Below, one piece after another: positions 25,986 to 34,630 of a stretch of 47,667 bases of DNA. Under the pieces are notes generated by a model, which ran no database searches, was not told the origin of the DNA, and was given only the letters and a program-made list of their open reading frames with translations. A program made the position numbers and the translations under genes. This stretch comes from Planctomycetota bacterium (GTDB lineage Bacteria > Planctomycetota > UBA1135 > JACQFD01). Where the stretch lies: positions 1-47,667 of the forward strand of contig JACQFD010000034.1 in NCBI GenBank assembly GCA_016200225.1, written 5' to 3'. Each line of letters starts with the position of its first letter. Position 1 is the stretch's first letter.

Positions 25986-26134
25986 CTCCGACCTCCGGCG
26001 ACGCGTCCGCAGGGCGCGGGCGCGTTCCGCGGAGCTGGGAGGCTCCGCGATGGACAAGGGGACTGGCAGACTACTAAAGCGCGGGAACGCTTTCGAAATC
26101 CGCCGGGACTTTTAATTAAAGAAACTGGGGTTCT

Positions 26135-26160
26135 CTGCCCGCTAATCGGCCAACGGGCAG
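26135..26160 (-). promoter_or_regulatory. Hairpin between pilO/P and pilQ
   Basis: CTGCCCG and CGGGCAG (7-bp arms, 12-nt loop) lie about 18 nt after the pilO/P stop, inside the 192-nt gap before pilQ. The U-run that follows is late and broken, so attenuation or mRNA processing that sets the level of PilQ is as likely as termination. Confidence 0.4.
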
Positions 26161-26177
26161 CTGTAACTTTTGTAGCA

Positions 26178-27569
26178 CTACCACTTCTTCGTGATCTCGA
26201 CGCTGTCGAGCACGAACGTGACGCCGTCTTCGTGGATATCCGCGATCGTGAGATCGTCGTCGATGGAATCGCCCGGCTCGACCGTTTTCCCGTTCACGAG
26301 CGCGGCTTTGCGGTCTTCATAAAGAATCACGCCGCCGATCACGATTTTTTTCTGTTCGAATCGATCGGCAATTCTGGCTTCGCGATCGAGTTTCTTGAGT
26401 TCTTCGATATAACCTTTTCGCGCGGGATCGTTCACGAGACTCGACCATTTTTCCAAAACGGGTTTGCCTGCGTCGATGGCTTCGCGCAAGCGGCCGTGTT
26501 GTAAATTCTCCCGCATGCGCGCGACCAGTTCGCCGAGTTCGCGCGGATTCGGACCGGTCTCGGGCGGACCTTTGTCGACGAGAGCTTTCATTTTTTCGAA
26601 CGCGTCTTTGACTTCGTTTTGAAACGCGCGGGCGAGCAGCGGATAAGTTATGGATCCGTCCTTCGCGACTTTATTAATATCGCCTTCGATCGCCGGCAGA
26701 GACTGTTCGAGTTGTTTTAACAATTCGAAACGCTCGATGAAACTCTGCGATTCCTTGCGGCGCGACAGAATGCCGCCGATTTCCTCGACGCGCTGGCGAA
26801 GTTTATTAACAATTTCGGTCTGCTGCTCGACGGGAAGTTCTCCTTCCTTCGTCGGCCCCGAGGGCATGCGCGGATCGACAAAAATGTCGCGACGGCCGCG
26901 CTGCCCGCCGAATTCGACGGGCATCTGTTCGATAATATAAATCGCCTGCTCGATTTCCTCGCGCACGGCCTCGCGGCGTTTGTCGTAACTCGGAATCGGT
27001 TCGATCTTGCCGACGCGGCCCGGATTATAAACATATGTTTCGACTTCGAGGTCGTAGGCATGGTTGACCTCGGCGAGCGCGCTCTCGCGCTGGCCCGGCG
27101 CGATCTTGCACTGCGGAACCATCACGAAACGCTTGAAGGATTCGAGGCGATATAAGAATTCGAGAAACTGCCAAAGATTGCCTTTCACGCCGATCTGATA
27201 ACTAAATTTCTCGAAGACTTTGTTCGACGACGTCTTCGCCGTCGCGTTGTGATCGATGATTTGCGATAACTTGACGCCGGCCTCGCCCTTGGTCGCGGCG
27301 ATTTGTGTAATAAAGTCTTCCACTTCGCGCTGCGTCGGAAGCACGCTCGCGAGCGCTTTTAAACTTTCGCGCAGGAGGATTACTTTATCCTCCGCGGCCT
27401 TGATGGAGTCGACGACGGCGCGCGCTTTTTTGATATCTTCGCGCGTCGTGCCCGCCATGGTTTCCTGCTCGTCGATCGCTCCAAGAGTATAGTAAACTCC
27501 GTAGCCCAGCGCGCTCGCGATGACGAGCGTGGCTGCCGCGATGCCGATTAGTATTTTCTTTTCATTCAT
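26178..27569 (-). CDS. pilO: Type IV pilus alignment protein PilO with PilP-like C-terminus
   Basis: The product is 463 aa, about twice the usual PilO. It has one membrane helix (residues about 5-28), then a coiled coil (EQETMAGTTREDIKKARAVVDSIKAAEDKV), then the ferredoxin-like PilO core (about 75-185; LASVLPTQREVEDFITQIA and LWQFLEFLYRLESFKRFV). A helical linker of about 220 residues follows. The last 60 residues (VIGGVILYEDRKAALVNGKTVEPGDSI, then LTIADIHEDGVTFVLDSVEITKKW) look like the beta-sandwich homology region of PilP/GspC, which docks on the secretin. No separate pilP follows, so one polypeptide probably does both jobs. It connects the PilM-PilN platform to PilQ across the periplasm. 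It is 12 nt from pilN. Confidence 0.88.
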   Translation of the reverse strand: MNEKKILIGIAAATLVIASALGYGVYYTLGAIDEQETMAGTTREDIKKARAVVDSIKAAEDKVILLRESLKALASVLPTQREVEDFITQIAATKGEAGVKLSQIIDHNATAKTSSNKVFEKFSYQIGVKGNLWQFLEFLYRLESFKRFVMVPQCKIAPGQRESALAEVNHAYDLEVETYVYNPGRVGKIEPIPSYDKRREAVREEIEQAIYIIEQMPVEFGGQRGRRDIFVDPRMPSGPTKEGELPVEQQTEIVNKLRQRVEEIGGILSRRKESQSFIERFELLKQLEQSLPAIEGDINKVAKDGSITYPLLARAFQNEVKDAFEKMKALVDKGPPETGPNPRELGELVARMRENLQHGRLREAIDAGKPVLEKWSSLVNDPARKGYIEELKKLDREARIADRFEQKKIVIGGVILYEDRKAALVNGKTVEPGDSIDDDLTIADIHEDGVTFVLDSVEITKKW

Positions 27570-27581
27570 GGCGGACTCCGG

Positions 27582-28262
27582 TTATTTCTTCTCGGGGGCG
27601 GGCGTTGAATTGTTAGCATCCGGCGCCGCGTCCGCCGGAGCCGGCTTCGCCGCCGGTTTCTGCTCGCGCGGCGCGATGACAAAATTCATCGGGAATTCGA
27701 CCGAATCGCCGCCGTTGTCGCTCACTTTCTGCGAAGGCAACGATACGGATGCGAAATCCTTGAAAAAATCGTGGCGTTTCATATCCATGATGAACATCGC
27801 GACTTTGCCGACGTCGTCGGATTTGGACATTCCCTTGGCTGTTACAGATCCGCCGCTTTGCTTCTGATCGGATTGTTGCATGACGACGAGGTCGTTCAGC
27901 CAAACGAGATACTTGCCCTGATCGCCCGACTGACTTAACAAATCGACCATTTGATCGATTTTTGGGCCCCAATAAATCTTGCTCGAGCGCAGATCGCGAA
28001 GCGTATCTTTCCACTTTTCGCTTTCTGTTATTTCCGCCGCGAGCGCGGCGTGATGCTTCAATTGCGGTTCGAGTCCCTCGCGGTCTTCTTTCAAATGCGC
28101 GACGACCTCCTCCGCGGAGCCGAGCTTGCCGAGCCAGAGGAATGCTAACGTTCCTCCGGTGCCGGTGATGATCGACGCGGCGAGGAGCGTCGCGATAAAG
28201 ATACGAATCGGAGTCCGCTCGCTGCGGCGGAATTCGTCCGGTAATAGATTAATTGTGATCAT
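27582..28262 (-). CDS. pilN: Type IV pilus inner-membrane protein PilN
   Basis: The product is 226 aa. The N-terminal MITINLLPDEFR is the conserved PilN peptide (INLLP) that inserts into the groove of PilM. One membrane helix follows (about 21-45), then a periplasmic coiled coil and ferredoxin-like fold (SKIYWGPKIDQMVDLLSQSGD... through FFKDFASVSLPSQKV). The last 30 residues are Ala/Pro/Lys-rich and probably disordered. It begins 3 nt after the pilM stop and is surely cotranscribed with it. Confidence 0.93.
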   Translation of the reverse strand: MITINLLPDEFRRSERTPIRIFIATLLAASIITGTGGTLAFLWLGKLGSAEEVVAHLKEDREGLEPQLKHHAALAAEITESEKWKDTLRDLRSSKIYWGPKIDQMVDLLSQSGDQGKYLVWLNDLVVMQQSDQKQSGGSVTAKGMSKSDDVGKVAMFIMDMKRHDFFKDFASVSLPSQKVSDNGGDSVEFPMNFVIAPREQKPAAKPAPADAAPDANNSTPAPEKK

Positions 28263-28265
28263 TGT

Positions 28266-29294
28266 TTAATATTCTCTCGCAGCGAGGCCGACGGCGACGG
28301 CGAGCGACGGCGCGTGAGCGTTCAAGTCGTCGAGGTCGATGCCGGCGCCGTGGACTTTGAGTCCATCGATAGGATTCCAAAGATGTGTTCGTTTACCCGT
28401 CGCGCGTTCGATATTCTCCGCGATGGATACTATGGATGACGCGCCACCGGAAAGATGAATCGAGTCGACGCTTCCATCCCCCTGATGTTCGAAATAATCG
28501 AACGAAAGATTCAATTCGTTCGCGAGATCCGCGACGGCGGACATAACAATTTCCTCGATCTCGGAAGAGCGGTCGCCCGGCGAGCATTTCACGCGCTCCG
28601 CTTCCTGCGTTTCCATGCCGAATTTCTGCGCGACACACTGGGTCATGTCGCCGCCGCCGTTGTCGATTTCACGAATAAACCGCGGCGTGCCGCCGGAAAT
28701 GATATTTACAGATGTTTTGCCCGCGCCGATGTCGACGAGCGCGATCGCCCCCGGAGCGGGAGACGTGTTGGACGCGCGTTCGTGCATTTCGTACGCCGTG
28801 GCGAGTGCGATCGAATCGATGTCGATCGCGAGCGGAACGAGCCCGTTTTGTATCAACATCTGCGAGAAATCATTAACAAATGTTTTCTTCGCGGCCACGA
28901 GCAGCACGCGCATTTCGGGCTGCGCGTTTTGATCCTGTCCCGGCAGATCGCCGAGCGAAACGGCGTCGATCTGGCTCTCGTCGACGGGCCACGGAATATA
29001 CTTTTCCGCTTCGAACTTGACGGCGCGATTCAGCTCTTCGTGCGACATTCGCGGCATCGTCAGAAAACGAACAATCACCGACTTGCCGGAAATGGCGGCG
29101 ACGGCATGTTTTGTTTTAAACTTTCCGCGGCGCAGGCATTCCGCGATGGCTTCCGCGCGGTTCGCGTCGGATTGGATGTCGACGCGTGAAAAATTAGTTA
29201 ATACAAGATCGTCGCGATCGCGGTGAACTTCCAATATCTTCACCGACGACGCGCCGAGGTCGATTGCTAATAAACTTTTTCGGGATCCGAACAC
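28266..29294 (-). CDS. pilM: Type IV pilus assembly ATPase-fold protein PilM
   Basis: The product is 342 aa from a GTG at 29294, placed 4 nt after a GGAGG. A TTG at 29324 would add 10 residues. It has the actin-like fold of FtsA/PilM: phosphate-1 LLAIDLGASSVKILEV, then AISGKSVIVRFLTMPRM, then phosphate-2 IALVDIGAGKTSVNIISGG, then the adenosine loop SIHLSGGASSIVSI. It is cytoplasmic, binds nucleotide and the PilN N-terminus, and forms the base of the pilus alignment complex. It heads the pilM-N-O/P-Q run, 137 nt after the HPr gene. Confidence 0.93.
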   Translation of the reverse strand: MFGSRKSLLAIDLGASSVKILEVHRDRDDLVLTNFSRVDIQSDANRAEAIAECLRRGKFKTKHAVAAISGKSVIVRFLTMPRMSHEELNRAVKFEAEKYIPWPVDESQIDAVSLGDLPGQDQNAQPEMRVLLVAAKKTFVNDFSQMLIQNGLVPLAIDIDSIALATAYEMHERASNTSPAPGAIALVDIGAGKTSVNIISGGTPRFIREIDNGGGDMTQCVAQKFGMETQEAERVKCSPGDRSSEIEEIVMSAVADLANELNLSFDYFEHQGDGSVDSIHLSGGASSIVSIAENIERATGKRTHLWNPIDGLKVHGAGIDLDDLNAHAPSLAVAVGLAAREY

Positions 29295-29431
29295 GATTCC
29301 TCCGGGAAGACGGATGGCGCGCAAAGCGCGAAAATACGTCTCCAGCGCAGATCGTCCGTCGGCGGCATTTCCCTTGAGATCCGCGGAAAACTCGGACCGC
29401 GACGCCCCCCACCCGGAAAATTATTCGTTAT

Positions 29432-29698
29432 TTACTCGCCGAAGCCCTTCGAAATCTCCGCGGCAATCGCGGCGGCCGCCTGCTCCTCGTCGGCGCCCTC
29501 GGCCTCGATGATAAGTTCGGCTGAATGCGGCGCCGAGAGCGATAACAATTGAAGAACGCTCTTGCCGTTCGCCGACATCGAGCCGCAGCGAATTGTTATG
29601 TTGGATTGATAACGATTCGCAATTTCTACAATTCGCGTCGAAGGCCGCGCGTGCAGCCCCTGTTTGTTTACAATCATCACGACGCGGCGGACGGACAT
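29432..29698 (-). CDS. HPr-family phosphocarrier protein
   Basis: The product is 88 aa. The HPr core is clear: NKQGLHARPSTRIVEIA with phospho-acceptor His16, and NGKSVLQLLSL with Ser47 at the place of regulatory Ser46. The start is the ATG at 29698; a much longer in-frame reading was rejected. No enzyme I or sugar transporter is in the window. Next to rpoN and hpf it most likely belongs to a regulatory PTS(Ntr)-like system (NPr) and not to sugar uptake, which is inference. An HPr kinase could act on Ser47, but none is visible here. Confidence 0.93.
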   Translation of the reverse strand: MSVRRVVMIVNKQGLHARPSTRIVEIANRYQSNITIRCGSMSANGKSVLQLLSLSAPHSAELIIEAEGADEEQAAAAIAAEISKGFGE

Positions 29699-29855
29699 GT
29701 TGTTTGATTTTTGATGAATGAACGCGCGGCGCGCGTTCGCGGCCCGGCTCTTCTCCGAGCATAATCGCCCGAGCATCATCGATGGGCGAACGAAAGGCTT
29801 GCCGCGGCGTCGCCGCCTGGCGTCACAGCGCTCGAAACTCCGAGATTCTCGAGAT

Positions 29856-30200
29856 TTACGAAGTTCCCGCTTTGCGTTTTTCGGACTGTTTACGGGCTTT
29901 GTGGTGGTCGGTGAGGCGTTCTTTGTGGCGCAGGAGTTCGCGTTTAACTTCCGCGTGCGCGCGGTCGATCGCCGCCTTGACCTCCTCGGATTCCGCGCTC
30001 GCGACGAGGATGACTCCGCGGTTCGCGTGAATGACAAATTCGGCGCGCTTTCGATTCTTATGATTCGTCGCAATGCTCAAAATCACTTCCACACTCGTGA
30101 TGCGTTCAAAATAATGCTCGAGCTGATCGATTTTCTCCCTCGCGTATTCCCGTGCCTCGTCTTCGATGGATGCATCACGCAATGTAATGATGACTTTCAC
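29856..30200 (-). CDS. hpf: Ribosome hibernation promoting factor (short form)
   Basis: The product is 114 aa from a GTG at 30200, preceded by AGGAG six nt away; an ATG extension to 30323 runs into the truA end and was rejected. The sequence is the HPF/YfiA fold (KVIITLRDASIEDEAREYAREKIDQLEHYFERITSVEVIL), ending in a basic helix (RHKERLTDHHKARKQSEKRK). It lacks the C-terminal dimerising domain of long HPF, so it should act like E. coli HPF/YfiA, binding the 30S subunit at the mRNA/tRNA site in resting cells. Its place after rpoN is the classic one. Confidence 0.93.
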   Translation of the reverse strand: MKVIITLRDASIEDEAREYAREKIDQLEHYFERITSVEVILSIATNHKNRKRAEFVIHANRGVILVASAESEEVKAAIDRAHAEVKRELLRHKERLTDHHKARKQSEKRKAGTS

Positions 30201-30280
30201 GTTGAACTCCTGTGCAAATGATGAATGGTCGGATTGTGTGTGATGGAATGTCCGACCGCTTCGGATGAGATTAGAATAGC

Positions 30281-31099
30281 TCATTCCTCCGGCATTTTCA
30301 GGTCGTCCAAAGTCGCCTGCCAACTGTTGCCATTTTCGTAGAGAACGCGCGCCAGAATAAGTCCTTCCGCAGGCGCGGTGGGACCGGCGACGCGGCGGTC
30401 AAAGGCGTCGCGGATGGCGCCGATTTCGGCGGGTTTGACTTTTCCGTGGCCGGCGAGGAGGAGCGTGCCGACCATCGTGCGCACCTGATTATACAAAAAC
30501 CCGTCCCCTTCAAAAGCGAACGTCGTCACGGCCTTCCGCTGCGAAATATGTATCGAACGAATTGTGCGAATAGTAGTTTTTCGCGGGCTTCCCGAATTCG
30601 CGAACGACGCGAAATCGTGGCATCCGACGAGAGAGCGCGCGGCGATTCTTAAATTTAACAAATCAATCGGAGCGTGTGTCCACGCGGCGAACGCGCTGCC
30701 GACGGGATTCCGGCGCGGCGACGCCTCGATTCTGTAAATATAACGTTTCCCGGTGGCCGAAAGCCGCGCGTGAAACGCGTCGTCGACGGTCGCGACGGAT
30801 TGGATCGCAATGGTAAACGGAAGCCATCGATTGATAGCTTTCGCGAGCGTTGCGTCGTCGAGACGCGTTTCGACGGTTGCCGACGCGACTTGATGCAACG
30901 CATGGACGCCCGAGTCGGTGCGCGACGCGCCGTTCACTACAATTCTGTCGCAGCCCACGGCTTTCGAAAGCGCCACTTCCACCGCTTCCTGAACCGCCGG
31001 CCCGTTTTCCTGCCTTTGCCAGCCGAGAAAATCCGTGCCGTCGTAGGCGAGTTCTATACGAATGTTTCGGGGCACGGGTCGTCGGCGCAATATTACCAT
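30281..31099 (-). CDS. truA: tRNA pseudouridine(38-40) synthase
   Basis: The product is 272 aa from the ATG at 31099; an in-frame GTG at 31117 adds six residues. The catalytic Asp62 lies in GASRTDSGVHALHQ, the TruA signature. Also present are LAYDGTDFLGWQRQ at the N-terminus and FEGDGFLYNQVRTMVGTLL near the C-terminus. It makes pseudouridine at positions 38-40 of the tRNA anticodon stem-loop. It follows the rpoN stop by 22 nt and is probably translated from the same mRNA. Confidence 0.96.
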   Translation of the reverse strand: MVILRRRPVPRNIRIELAYDGTDFLGWQRQENGPAVQEAVEVALSKAVGCDRIVVNGASRTDSGVHALHQVASATVETRLDDATLAKAINRWLPFTIAIQSVATVDDAFHARLSATGKRYIYRIEASPRRNPVGSAFAAWTHAPIDLLNLRIAARSLVGCHDFASFANSGSPRKTTIRTIRSIHISQRKAVTTFAFEGDGFLYNQVRTMVGTLLLAGHGKVKPAEIGAIRDAFDRRVAGPTAPAEGLILARVLYENGNSWQATLDDLKMPEE

Positions 31100-31121
31100 T
31101 CCGCGCGCCGCGCGCACAACG

Positions 31122-32432
31122 TCACGCGCCGGCGGTCACGACTTTTCCCCGGTGCCACGACGACGGAATGCCGAGTTCGGCGCGATATTTTGCAATTGTG
31201 CGGCGCGCGGCGCGGAATCCGCCGGTTTTTAGTAATGATACAACCGCGTCGTCGTCGAGCGGATGGGACGGATCTTCGGATGCGAACGCGCGGCGCACCG
31301 CTTCGCGGAGTTCGTCGCGCGTCGCGGATTCGCCGCCCGACGTTTCGACTCCGGCGACGAAAAAATCGCGCAATTTGTAAATTCCCCACGGCGTTTCGAC
31401 GTACTTGCCCGCGACCGCGCGGCTGATCGTCGAAGGATGCACCGAAAGCGTGTCGGCGAGTTCCTGCATTCGGAGCGGCCGAAGATGGCCCGGTCCGTTT
31501 TGTAAGAAAGCGGATTGCCGCGCCATGACCGCTTTCACGACGCGCTCCAGCGTCACGCGGCGCTGTTCGAGGCTCGCAATGATCGTGCGCGCGGACTCCA
31601 CGCGTTCGCGCCACTCCGCGCGCGCGGGAGCGGGGAGCGAGCGGTCGCGCGAGCGCGAGACGGCCTCGGGCGCGATGGAATATTGTAAATGATTCAATTC
31701 GCGCAATTCGAAAACCGGGCCGTCGGCCCCCATCGTAACTTTAACTTCCGGATGCACGACCGCGGCCGGGTCCGCGTCGAAACCGCAGGCGGGCCTCGAC
31801 GAAAATCGCCTCATCTTTTTTAATAATCCGTGCAGTTCCTCGATGGTTATATCCAAATCCGCGGCGACGTGTTCGTGGCGCTGTTTCGATAAGTAAACAA
31901 CGTGTTTTGTCAATATTTCTTTTATCAATTCGCGGTCGGGGTCGGCGGCCGACTGGCGCAAGATCGCGTCGAACACGCCGCGCGCCCCAACGCCCGGCGG
32001 ATCGAGCGTCGCGAGCGCCGCGTCGCATTGTTGCATTTCGAACGACGAAGCCGGAGGCGCGACCGAGGCCGCGATTTCGTTATCTGTAATATTACGATAA
32101 CCCGACCCGTCGAGCGATCCGAGAATGACATCGATCAATTGGCGGATGCGCGCGGGAAGTTCGACGACCGCCAGTTGTTCGAAAGCATGGTCGCGAATCG
32201 TCCGGCGCGCGGGACTCGACGCGAGCGGATCGAGGGCGTTGTCGCGGCGGATTGGACCGCGCGCGCGGCGGCGGCGCACGACGAGGGCATCGTTTTCGAA
32301 GGCGGCCGATTGCAGCCAGTCCGCGAGCGCGTGGCGCGGCAATTGTAAAATGTCGAGCGCCTGCAGCATGCGCGGCAGCATTAACATTCGCTGCTCGGGT
32401 CGCAGCGACAGTCCGATTTCGGGGAATGCCAT
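31122..32432 (-). CDS. rpoN: RNA polymerase sigma-54 factor
   Basis: The product is 436 aa. Region I is short (LSLRPEQRMLMLPRMLQALDILQLP), the core-binding domain follows, and the helix-turn-helix ADTLSVHPSTISRAVAGKYVETPWGIYKLRDFF is typical. The RpoN box appears as ARRTIAKYRAELGI at about residues 410-423 and reads the -24 element. Acidic region II is almost absent, as in many non-proteobacterial forms. Activation needs AAA+ enhancer-binding proteins, and none is seen in this window. It leads the rpoN-truA-hpf-HPr order. Confidence 0.96.
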   Translation of the reverse strand: MAFPEIGLSLRPEQRMLMLPRMLQALDILQLPRHALADWLQSAAFENDALVVRRRRARGPIRRDNALDPLASSPARRTIRDHAFEQLAVVELPARIRQLIDVILGSLDGSGYRNITDNEIAASVAPPASSFEMQQCDAALATLDPPGVGARGVFDAILRQSAADPDRELIKEILTKHVVYLSKQRHEHVAADLDITIEELHGLLKKMRRFSSRPACGFDADPAAVVHPEVKVTMGADGPVFELRELNHLQYSIAPEAVSRSRDRSLPAPARAEWRERVESARTIIASLEQRRVTLERVVKAVMARQSAFLQNGPGHLRPLRMQELADTLSVHPSTISRAVAGKYVETPWGIYKLRDFFVAGVETSGGESATRDELREAVRRAFASEDPSHPLDDDAVVSLLKTGGFRAARRTIAKYRAELGIPSSWHRGKVVTAGA

Positions 32433-32546
32433 GGGAGGAAACGCTCTCTGAAAATCGTCTTCCCGGAGGTCCGGGCTTGATCGGTCGACGCCCGATTTCG
32501 TCGCCGGACTCCGAAATCTTACGATCGGATCGCGGACTCACATTTT

Positions 32547-33857
32547 TTAATCTTCCGTTTCGCAGAGCCAGCGCCACGCGGGCACGACGCGAATGCGTCC
32601 GCTTCCAACAGTTATCAGCTCTTCCTCGCGAAGTGTCACGAGAACCGATTCGCGAAGCCGGCATTCCCGCATCGCTTCGTCAAGAGCGCGAACTTCGCGG
32701 TCGCGGGTCGGCGCTTTGGATATATCGGCCGATGCTTGAATCACGGAACGATTGCCAAGGAGGTCCTCGGCGAGAAAATCCACTTCATGGCCTGAATTAG
32801 TAATATAATATTCAATTTTAGCAAAGCGCCGACGCAACTCTACATAAACTATATTCTCAAGCAAGTGGCCGATGTCGCGATCCGCTTCGAAGGATGCCGC
32901 GCGGGCAAGGCCATGATCGACAAGATAACACTTGCGCGGATTTACCATGCGCCGGCGCTCGGAAGTCGACGCGAGGTTCACGGAGAATAATAAAAATGCG
33001 TCCTCGAAATAAGTTAAATATGCGTGCAACGAGTCCTTTCCAACGCTCAACCCCTGCGACCGAAGGTCATTGAATATTTTATTCATGCTGAAGAGAGTCG
33101 CGGGCGCATGTACGAGCCGACGCATCAAATAGCGCAGTGCTGTAATGTTCGTGACCGAATATCGTTCCGCGACGTCGCGGAGCAATACTACATTCATATA
33201 TTCCTGCAAGAGTCGAACGCGTTTTGCGTCATCGAGGTCGTGAACCTCCGGGAAGCCGCCGGTCCCAAGATAACGATGAAAATGATGTTCCAGGCGCGAC
33301 CTCGCCTCCGCGGGCGCCGGCCACTTCGTCGGAATATTCACTTTCGCGCAGGCAAGCGACTCTCGAAAGCTGAAAGGCAAGATTTCCGTAGTCGTCGCCC
33401 GCCCTCGAAGTTTGGTCGAGATTTCCCTGCCGAGCAACCTGGCCGACGACCCCGTGAGGATAACTCGCGCGGAAAATTGATCGAGAATCCTTCTTACAAA
33501 TCCCTCGAAGCCGTCAATATTCTGAATTTCATCAAATAGATACCAGCACTCACGGCCGCGATTCTCGGGAAACCGCCTGTAAAGAGCCTCGGGGATTTCC
33601 TGAAGGCGCTTTGCATCGAGCGGGAGAAGTCGTTCATCCTCGAAATTAATATACAGTATTCTCGATCGTTCCATTCCACCCGAGATCAGCGACTGTATTT
33701 CCTGGAATAGCCGAAAGGTCTTGCCGCTTCGCCTCATTCCAACAACAACATCGGCCTTCCGCGGGAGAAGCGAGAGCGACGCCCGACGCGGCGTCAGTTC
33801 CGGAAGCTTCCAATCCTGGAAGTCGGCGACGATCTGATCAAACGTAGTCGCGATCAT
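32547..33857 (-). CDS. AAA (AAA_14) ATPase with C-terminal DUF4143 domain, copy 2
   Basis: The product is 436 aa from the ATG at 33857 (MIATTFDQIVADFQDWK). A TTG at 33890 would add 11 residues and place a palindrome inside the gene. Walker A is VVVGMRRSGKT, Walker B is CWYLFDEIQNIDGFEGF, and VILTGSSARLLGREI follows. The C-terminal DUF4143 part has YLVDHGLARA and YITNSGHEVDFLAED. It belongs to the same broad family as the gene at 11405-12562 but is only distantly similar, so the two were probably acquired independently. The role of the family is unknown. It sits between rpoN and recR, each separated by more than 110 nt, and is lower in GC than both. Confidence 0.86.
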   Translation of the reverse strand: MIATTFDQIVADFQDWKLPELTPRRASLSLLPRKADVVVGMRRSGKTFRLFQEIQSLISGGMERSRILYINFEDERLLPLDAKRLQEIPEALYRRFPENRGRECWYLFDEIQNIDGFEGFVRRILDQFSARVILTGSSARLLGREISTKLRGRATTTEILPFSFRESLACAKVNIPTKWPAPAEARSRLEHHFHRYLGTGGFPEVHDLDDAKRVRLLQEYMNVVLLRDVAERYSVTNITALRYLMRRLVHAPATLFSMNKIFNDLRSQGLSVGKDSLHAYLTYFEDAFLLFSVNLASTSERRRMVNPRKCYLVDHGLARAASFEADRDIGHLLENIVYVELRRRFAKIEYYITNSGHEVDFLAEDLLGNRSVIQASADISKAPTRDREVRALDEAMRECRLRESVLVTLREEELITVGSGRIRVVPAWRWLCETED

Positions 33858-33859
33858 GT

Positions 33860-33880
33860 TTGTCCTTGTATGGAGGACAA
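33860..33880. promoter_or_regulatory. Palindrome A at start of ATPase copy 2
   Basis: TTGTCCT and AGGACAA (7-bp arms, 7-nt centre) begin 3 nt upstream of the ATG at 33857. It is a near copy of palindrome B; the two centres are 33 bp apart, about three DNA turns, which is typical of a paired operator. Confidence 0.6.
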
Positions 33881-33893
33881 TTTCGGCCAAAAC

Positions 33894-33912
33894 TGTCCTT
33901 CACGCAAGGACA
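33894..33912. promoter_or_regulatory. Palindrome B upstream of ATPase copy 2
   Basis: TGTCCTT and AAGGACA (7-bp arms, 5-nt centre). Read on the minus strand it matches palindrome A at about 17 of 21 positions (TTGTCCTTG...AGGACA), so it is a second copy of the same site in opposite orientation. Confidence 0.6.
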
Positions 33913-34003
33913 AATTGCGGGAACATGCCGCCGCGCGAATCGCCGGAATTCGACGTTCAGGTACCCGGGTCAAATTGTAATGAACAATCCGCGCGGCGCT
34001 CTG

Positions 34004-34600
34004 TTACAAATCCCGCCGTCCCTCGAACGCGTCGGCGAGGATCGCGCGATTTAAATATTCGATCCCGGTTCCCGACGGCAGGCCTTTCGCGAGGCGCGAG
34101 ACACGAATGGTAATATCTCGAAGCGCCTCGTGGACCGCGAGCGCGGTCGCGTCGCCCTCGAGATCGGGATCGGTGGCGACGATGATTTCAGTAATATTAC
34201 CTTTCCGGACGCGCGCGGCGAGCGCGTCCATGGTCAGATGCTCGCGATCGGTGCCCTCGGCGGGATTCCACGCTCCCATGAGCACATGATATACGCCGCG
34301 GTAACAGCCGGCCCGCTCGATCGCGTCGACGTCGCGCGGCTGTTCGACGACACAGATCTGCGAAGCGTTGCGCGCGGGATCGCTACAAATACGGCACGGA
34401 TTCTGATCCGTAATATTATAACAATGCCGGCAACGGACCGTTTTCGCGCGCGCTTCGACGAGCGCCCCCGCGAGTTCGCGCGCAAAATTCTCGGGCATTC
34501 GCAATACATGAAACGCGAGCCGTTCCGCCGTGCGCCGTCCGACCCCCGGAAAATTGCCGAGTTGGTCGATCAGTTTTTCGAGCGCGTTCGGATACGGCAT
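34004..34600 (-). CDS. recR: Recombination mediator RecR
   Basis: The product is 198 aa, the usual length. It has the helix-hairpin-helix LGNFPGVGRRTAERLAFHVL, the zinc finger CRHCYNITDQNPCRIC and a Toprim domain with CVVEQPRDVDAIE and ATDPDLEGDATA. The C-terminal GLPSGTGIEYLNRAILADAF is the family's end motif. With RecO and RecF it loads RecA at single-strand gaps. The order dnaX-ybaB-recR is conserved across bacteria and seen here. Confidence 0.97.
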   Translation of the reverse strand: MPYPNALEKLIDQLGNFPGVGRRTAERLAFHVLRMPENFARELAGALVEARAKTVRCRHCYNITDQNPCRICSDPARNASQICVVEQPRDVDAIERAGCYRGVYHVLMGAWNPAEGTDREHLTMDALAARVRKGNITEIIVATDPDLEGDATALAVHEALRDITIRVSRLAKGLPSGTGIEYLNRAILADAFEGRRDL

Positions 34601-34630
34601 CGCCGAAATGGATACAAATATTAGATATTA

